Shown in pieces: positions 59,415 to 64,000 of a DNA stretch of 64,000 bases. Source of the stretch: Pseudobutyrivibrio ruminis (GTDB lineage Bacteria > Bacillota > Clostridia > Lachnospirales > Lachnospiraceae); the NCBI RefSeq assembly GCF_015057245.1, contig NZ_SVET01000004.1, positions 124,001 to 188,000 on the forward strand, in the 5' to 3' direction. The notes under the pieces were generated by a model that did not search any database, had not been told where the DNA came from, and saw nothing but the letters and a program-made list of their open reading frames with translations. Every line of letters starts with the position of its first letter. Position 1 is the stretch's first letter. Position numbers and translations under genes: made by a program.

Positions 59415-60926
59415 ATGCAAAACAATGTTTTAGACTACATAGACGAGAGTCTAGTGAGAGTCCCAGAAAAGGTGGCTTATGCCGATGATGAGGTTCAGCT
59501 TACATTTTCCGATGTTAAAAACATCATGGATTCTGTAGGAACAAACCTCCTTGAGATGGGATGCAGCAGAGAGCCAGTAATTGTATTTATGAAGAAGAGC
59601 CCAAATACAATTGCTACTTTCTTTGGAGTAATCAATGCAGGATGCTACTACGTACCAATCGATAGCGAAATGCCTGCTACACGTATTCAGCTTATTCTTG
59701 AAAACTGCAAGCCAAGGGTTATCATCTGCGATGATTCCACAGTGGATATTGCAGAAGGTTTTGAGTATAAAGCTAAGGTTTTATTGTTCAAAGATATGGT
59801 AAATACCAAGCCAGATGTGGATAAGCTTGCTTTAGTTAGAAAGAAGGCCATCGATACAGATCCAATCTATATCGTATTTACATCAGGCTCCACAGGAGTT
59901 CCAAAGGGTGTATGTGCTTGCCACCGTTCAGTAATCGATTATATCGAGCAGCTTTCAGAGACTCTTGGATTTAATGAGGATACAGTTTTTGGAAACCAGA
60001 CACCACTTTATTTTGATGCCTGTCTCAAGGAGCTTTATCCAACGCTGAAGTTTGGGGCAACCACTTATCTGATTCCACATTCATACTTCATGTTCCCAAT
60101 CAAGCTTGTGGAATACATTAATGAGCATAACATCAATACAGTTTGCTGGGTTGTATCAGCCCTTACAATGATTAGTGCTTTCAAGACCTTTGATACTGTC
60201 GTACCACACACATTGAAAACAATCGCTTTCGGTAGCGAGGTTTTCCCAATCAAACAATTTAGATTGTGGAGAGCAGCAGTGCCAGAAGCAAAGTTCTTCA
60301 ATCTCTACGGACCAACAGAGGGGACCGGAATGTGCTGCTACTATCCAGTGGAAAGGGAGTTTGCTGACGATGAGGTTATTCCTGTAGGCTTCCCATTTAA
60401 AAACACAGAAATCATGCTTTTAAAGGAAGACAATACACTGGCTGCTGATGGAGAGCAGGGTGAAATCTGCATCAGAGGAACATCAGTAACCCTTGGATAT
60501 TACAACAATCCAGAGAAGACTTCTGAGGCTTATGTTCAGAACCCATTGAACACAGCGTACCCAGAAATCATATATAGAACTGGTGACATAGGTCACATCA
60601 ACGAATACGGTGAGCTTGTGTTCCATTCAAGAAAAGATTTCCAAATCAAGCACATGGGACATCGTATCGAGCTTGGGGAAATCGAAGCAAATGTAAACCT
60701 TGTGCCAGAGATAAAGCTTTCGGGCTGCATCTACGCCAAGGAACAAGGCAAAATAGTGCTTTACTATGTGGGAGACATCACAGAAGGTGACCTTATCAAA
60801 GCCCTGAAGACCAAGCTTCCACGTTACATGCTACCAAACAAAGTGAATCGCTTAGAAAACATGCCATTCACCGCCAATGGTAAAATAGACCGTGTAAGCT
60901 TAACCAAAATGTATCAAAAAGCCTAG
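59415..60926 (+). CDS. dltA: DltA-like amino-acid-activating AMP ligase
   Basis: A 503-residue adenylation enzyme with YIVFTSGSTGVPKGV (A3 motif), FNLYGPTEGTGMC, YRTGDIG and a C-terminal MPFTANGKIDRVSL with the catalytic Lys. It resembles D-alanine:carrier ligases that load a DltC-type carrier. The adjacent Asp/Glu racemase makes another amino acid possible. It is followed by a repeat of family R1 and then the carrier protein gene, an unusual break within the operon. Confidence 0.88.
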   Translation: MQNNVLDYIDESLVRVPEKVAYADDEVQLTFSDVKNIMDSVGTNLLEMGCSREPVIVFMKKSPNTIATFFGVINAGCYYVPIDSEMPATRIQLILENCKPRVIICDDSTVDIAEGFEYKAKVLLFKDMVNTKPDVDKLALVRKKAIDTDPIYIVFTSGSTGVPKGVCACHRSVIDYIEQLSETLGFNEDTVFGNQTPLYFDACLKELYPTLKFGATTYLIPHSYFMFPIKLVEYINEHNINTVCWVVSALTMISAFKTFDTVVPHTLKTIAFGSEVFPIKQFRLWRAAVPEAKFFNLYGPTEGTGMCCYYPVEREFADDEVIPVGFPFKNTEIMLLKEDNTLAADGEQGEICIRGTSVTLGYYNNPEKTSEAYVQNPLNTAYPEIIYRTGDIGHINEYGELVFHSRKDFQIKHMGHRIELGEIEANVNLVPEIKLSGCIYAKEQGKIVLYYVGDITEGDLIKALKTKLPRYMLPNKVNRLENMPFTANGKIDRVSLTKMYQKA

Positions 60927-60929
60927 TCC

Positions 60930-61012
60930 GCTGGTTACGCCTACAAGCCTGAGTATTTCTCCGCTCAACGCATGTTTCGCTTGAGAAATCTCAGAGCTTG
61001 TTATCTACCAGC
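60930..61012. repeat. Long imperfect palindrome, repeat family R1, copy 2
   Basis: The outer stem GCTGGT 60930-60935 pairs with ACCAGC 61007-61012. Inside, ACAAGCCT, ATTTCTCCGCTC, CGCTTGAGAAAT and CAGAGCTTG match copy 1 at 133-231, with the arms changed while remaining complementary. Unlike copy 1 it has no T-run and sits between dltA and dltC within the operon. The rest of the 152-base gap holds only the dltC leader. Confidence 0.7.
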
Positions 61013-61078
61013 TCATAGAAATAATTTATATTTGCAGCCACACAGTCTAGGCATGCACGAGAAAGGAGTACGAAAAAG

Positions 61079-61312
61079 ATGGAAGAGTTATTAGAGATTT
61101 TGGAGGATTTACATCCTGAGGTTGATTTTGAGACAGCCACAGATTTAGTTGACGGAGGTATCCTTGATTCATTTGATATTGTTTCTTTGATTTCAGAGAT
61201 CAACGAGACATTTGATGTTACTATCGGAGCTGCAGAGCTTACACCAGAAAACTTCAATTCCGCAGAAGCAATCTATGCTTTGATTAAGGAAAAGCTAGAC
61301 GACGAGGACTAA
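61079..61312 (+). CDS. dltC: DltC-like acyl/aminoacyl carrier protein
   Basis: A 77-residue acidic carrier protein. The phosphopantetheine attachment Ser31 lies in DGGILDSFDIVSLI, and the rest forms the usual four-helix bundle. It receives the aminoacyl group from the DltA-like ligase. GAAAGGAGTACG precedes the start. The MBOAT gene starts three bases after its stop. Confidence 0.93.
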   Translation: MEELLEILEDLHPEVDFETATDLVDGGILDSFDIVSLISEINETFDVTIGAAELTPENFNSAEAIYALIKEKLDDED

Positions 61313-61315
61313 AGA

Positions 61316-62908
61316 ATGCTTTTTACTTCATATGGATTTATAGGATTTTTGCTGGCAGTATTTGTGCTGTATTATCTGATTCCTAAAAAGATGCAGTGGC
61401 CATTTTTACTTATTGCCAGCTACATTTTTTATTTTATAGCAGATCCTAGATATTTAATTTTTATTGCTATCACAACTGTTTCTACCTTTTATGGTGCAAA
61501 GGTTATTTCAGATAAAAAGGTGGCCTTTGATGGATGGTTTAAGGAGCATAAAAAGGAATATGAAAAGGAAGAACGTAAGGCACTAAAGGCAAAGGAGCAT
61601 AGTGCTGAAAAGAAAATCTTTTTGGCATGCCTTCTATTTAATTTAGGTATTCTTGCAGTTACAAAATATACCAACTTTACCATTGCCAATATCAATTCAT
61701 TGTTGGCAGCATTTGGTAGAGCAGACGGGATTTCTTTTGTAGATTTAATCATTCCAATGGGAATTTCTTTCTACACATTCCAGTCTATGGGCTATCTCAT
61801 TGATGTTTACAATGGCAAGCATGAAGCACAGGACAACCTTTTCAAGTTTGCTTTATTCGTATCATTTTTCCCACAGTTAGTTCAGGGACCTATTAGCAGA
61901 TACCATGATTTGAGCCAGACTCTTTATGAGGAGCACAGCTTTAATTGGAAGACAGTAAGCTTTGGATTAGAGCGTATTCTATGGGGCTTTTTCAAAAAGC
62001 TTGTTATCGCAGATAGAATACTTGTGGCTGTTCAGGCAATCATTGCAGACACAGATACCTACAACGGTTTCTATGCATTTGCTGGCGCAATGTTTTATGC
62101 ACTTGAGCTTTATGCAGATTTCACAGGTGGAATTGATATTACCATTGGTGTGGCAGAGACTATGGGAATCAAGGTTACAGAAAACTTTATTCGCCCATAC
62201 TTTTCAAAGAATATCAAGGAATACTGGAATAGATGGCATATCACCATGGGTACATGGTTTACCGATTACATTTTCTATCCAATCAGTGCCAGCCAGTTTA
62301 TGATGAAGCTTTCAAAAAAGAGTAGAGCTCGCCTTGGAAACAACCTTGGTAAAAGAGTGCCAGTTTATCTTTCAAGCTTTATCGTTTGGTTTACAACCGG
62401 TATTTGGCATGGAGCAAGCTGGAACTTTATTGTATGGGGACTTGGCAACTTTGTAGTTATCATGATTTCACAGGAACTTGAGCCATTTTATCGCTGGTTC
62501 CACTCAAAGGTGCATGTGCAGGGTACATTTGGCTGGAGACTATTCCAGGTAATCAGAACAGTTCTTATTATGTCCAGCCTTCGTATGTTTGATTGCTACA
62601 GAGATGTGCCACTTACATTTAAAATGTTCGGAAGCATTTTCAGCAAGTCAAGCCTTAGCCAGCTAAATGCCCAGGCGTTCATTGGCATGGGGCTTACAGG
62701 ATTTGATTATCTTGTAGTGTTTGTGGGAATGCTTATCCTTGTAACAGTCAGTCTTATTGGAAGAAGTGGATGTGTGCGTGAAAAGATTTATGGTCTGGCT
62801 GCACCATTTCGTTTCATTATTTGGTATGGACTTTTTATGGCTACTTTAGTATTTGGTGCATATGGCATCGGCTATTCAGCTAGCCAATTTATTTACAATC
62901 AGTTTTAG
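61316..62908 (+). CDS. dltB: MBOAT-family acyltransferase (DltB-like)
   Basis: A 530-residue membrane protein with about eleven hydrophobic segments. The MBOAT signature is present: FFPQLVQGPISRYHDL, LYADFTGGIDITIGVAETMG, WNRWHITMGTWFTDYIFYP and the catalytic His in GIWHGASWNFIVWG. It transfers the carrier-bound group across the membrane to an envelope polymer. It is longer than typical DltB (about 400), with an extra charged loop (about 70-100) rich in Lys/Glu. Confidence 0.92.
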   Translation: MLFTSYGFIGFLLAVFVLYYLIPKKMQWPFLLIASYIFYFIADPRYLIFIAITTVSTFYGAKVISDKKVAFDGWFKEHKKEYEKEERKALKAKEHSAEKKIFLACLLFNLGILAVTKYTNFTIANINSLLAAFGRADGISFVDLIIPMGISFYTFQSMGYLIDVYNGKHEAQDNLFKFALFVSFFPQLVQGPISRYHDLSQTLYEEHSFNWKTVSFGLERILWGFFKKLVIADRILVAVQAIIADTDTYNGFYAFAGAMFYALELYADFTGGIDITIGVAETMGIKVTENFIRPYFSKNIKEYWNRWHITMGTWFTDYIFYPISASQFMMKLSKKSRARLGNNLGKRVPVYLSSFIVWFTTGIWHGASWNFIVWGLGNFVVIMISQELEPFYRWFHSKVHVQGTFGWRLFQVIRTVLIMSSLRMFDCYRDVPLTFKMFGSIFSKSSLSQLNAQAFIGMGLTGFDYLVVFVGMLILVTVSLIGRSGCVREKIYGLAAPFRFIIWYGLFMATLVFGAYGIGYSASQFIYNQF

Positions 62909-62920
62909 TCGGAGGGTATG

Positions 62921-63979
62921 ATGAAAAAGTTTATAGCGATTATATTATCTTTAGTCATTGCTCTCACCGGCATCTTTCTTACCTCCAAGTTGCTTGAGCC
63001 TAAATATATGTCAGGCATTTTGGAAGGAGCAATGATTCAGGAATACTACGATGATCCTACAGATCACAATGTTGTATTTATAGGCGATTGTGAATTATAC
63101 GAAAATATTTCTCCAGTTTACCTTTGGGAAAACTATGGTATCAATTCATATATAAGAGGAAGCGCCCAGCAGCTAATATGGCAGTCATATTATCTTGCTG
63201 AGGAGACAGTTAAGATGGAACATCCAGATGTGATTGTTTTCAACGTGCTTTCTATGAAATATAACGAGCCACAGAATGAGGCATACAACAGAATGACTTT
63301 GGATGGCATGAAATGGTCATCAAGCAAAGTTAATTCCATTAAGGCCTCAATGACAGATGAGGAAAACTTTATTGACTATGTTTTCCCTATTCTTAGATAT
63401 CACTCTAGATGGAGTGATTTATCAGCAGAAGATTTTAAATATATGTTCCACAGAGATAAGGTTTCCTTCAACGGATACTACATGCGAGTGGATGTAAAGG
63501 CTGCAGAGGATGTGCCAGAGGGAAGACCTCTTGCTGATTATCAGTTTGGCGACAATTCCTACTATTATCTTGATAAGCTTACAAAGCTTTGCAAGGATAA
63601 TGATGTTAAGCTTGTTCTTGTGAAGGCTCCTACACTTTATCCTTATTGGTACGATGAGTGGGATCAGCAGATTAAGGACTATGCTTCAGCTAACAATCTG
63701 GACTATATCAACTTCCTTGAGCTTCAGGACGAGCTGGGTCTTGATTGGAGCCAGGATACATATGATGGAGGTCTTCATCTAAATTTGGCAGGAGCAGAAA
63801 AGCTTTCTGATTATGTTGGAAATATGCTTACCACCGAGTACGGCATTCCAGACAGACGAGATGAGAGTGATCTTAATGCATACTGGGATAAGGTAATTGA
63901 AAGATACAATGCTGAGATAGAGAGACAAACTACCAACCTTCAGCTTTATGGCACTGTCCATGACCCAGAGGAACAGTAG
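62921..63979 (+). CDS. SGNH-like membrane-anchored protein (DltD-like role)
   Basis: A roughly 352-residue protein with an N-terminal membrane anchor or signal (about 3-22). An SGNH/AlgX-type hydrolase fold follows, with block I VVFIGDCELYENISP and a C-terminal DGGLHLNLAGAEKLSDYVG, whose Asp and His would be catalytic. It is the final partner of the MBOAT protein, by analogy with DltD. GGAGGG lies close upstream; ATG 62921 is preferred over 62918 because of spacing. It ends 20 bases before the window edge. Confidence 0.82.
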   Translation: MKKFIAIILSLVIALTGIFLTSKLLEPKYMSGILEGAMIQEYYDDPTDHNVVFIGDCELYENISPVYLWENYGINSYIRGSAQQLIWQSYYLAEETVKMEHPDVIVFNVLSMKYNEPQNEAYNRMTLDGMKWSSSKVNSIKASMTDEENFIDYVFPILRYHSRWSDLSAEDFKYMFHRDKVSFNGYYMRVDVKAAEDVPEGRPLADYQFGDNSYYYLDKLTKLCKDNDVKLVLVKAPTLYPYWYDEWDQQIKDYASANNLDYINFLELQDELGLDWSQDTYDGGLHLNLAGAEKLSDYVGNMLTTEYGIPDRRDESDLNAYWDKVIERYNAEIERQTTNLQLYGTVHDPEEQ

Positions 63980-64000
63980 TACAGAATCATCACATAAAAT

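Noticed and set aside
1..64000. tRNA or rRNA genes
   Set aside because: No intergenic stretch shows the T-loop (GGTTCGAATCC-type) and acceptor pairing of a tRNA or any rRNA sequence, as far as can be seen by eye.

Overview
The window looks like chromosomal DNA of a low-GC Firmicute of the Lachnospiraceae type, plausibly Butyrivibrio or Pseudobutyrivibrio. This is inferred, not proven. The grounds are the strong AGGAGG-type ribosome binding sites, several TTG starts, the families present (DUF1846, DUF4867, DUF523, an AGCS symporter, a domain-inverted GH3 enzyme, a dlt-like operon) and the AT-rich intergenic DNA. About 55 genes are present. Most are ordinary: potassium uptake (trkA/trkH), guaA, endonuclease IV, threonine synthase, a phosphohexomutase, an ABC exporter, sensor kinases and regulators, metal/cation and sugar transporters, and a cell-envelope operon.

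Layout: 1-938 is the tail of an unknown gene followed by a gene-free stretch full of hairpins. 939-7636 holds an esterase, a membrane-anchored XRE regulator and, on the minus strand, a kinase-like protein, an arginase-fold protein and trkH-trkA. 7764-9311 is guaA. 9312-15152 opens with a hairpin array and a nuclease-like gene, followed by small housekeeping and repair genes. 15303-20832 is a signalling block (hybrid kinase, lipoprotein, Hpt, HD-GYP regulator). 20833-23595 holds a second nuclease-like gene with hairpin arrays on both sides. 23596-47262 is mixed metabolism, transport and signalling. 47264-47901 is one enormous fold-back element between two convergent genes. 47909-55746 carries a phosphoribosyltransferase-like gene, a patatin, GH3, a PTS-IIC-like transporter, hypA, a formate/nitrite channel and MgtC. 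55768-63979 carries a HerA-type ATPase and then an apparent envelope operon (transglutaminase, Asp/Glu racemase, DltA-, DltC-, DltB- and DltD-like).

The most unusual content is non-coding. Four gene-free stretches (498-810, 9568-9856, 21002-21230, 23270-23499) share one architecture: simple hairpins plus a nested composite, in which a long-range stem encloses an inner hairpin whose core word runs in the opposite direction. Each locus repeats its own core word (CACTTAA, ACAGT, CTACGGTT; the last two arrays share theirs). Two arrays lie directly upstream of paralogous 265/266-residue genes with a PD-(D/E)XK-like motif set. Both of these have an apparent sigma-A promoter (TTGACA-N17-TATATT) about 90 bases before the first hairpin. 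I propose this pairing of a nuclease-like protein with a locus-specific palindromic array as the candidate undescribed system. The 638-base fold-back element, with two apical loops that both show AGGACG, is a separate second candidate. Two further dispersed repeat families each occur twice.
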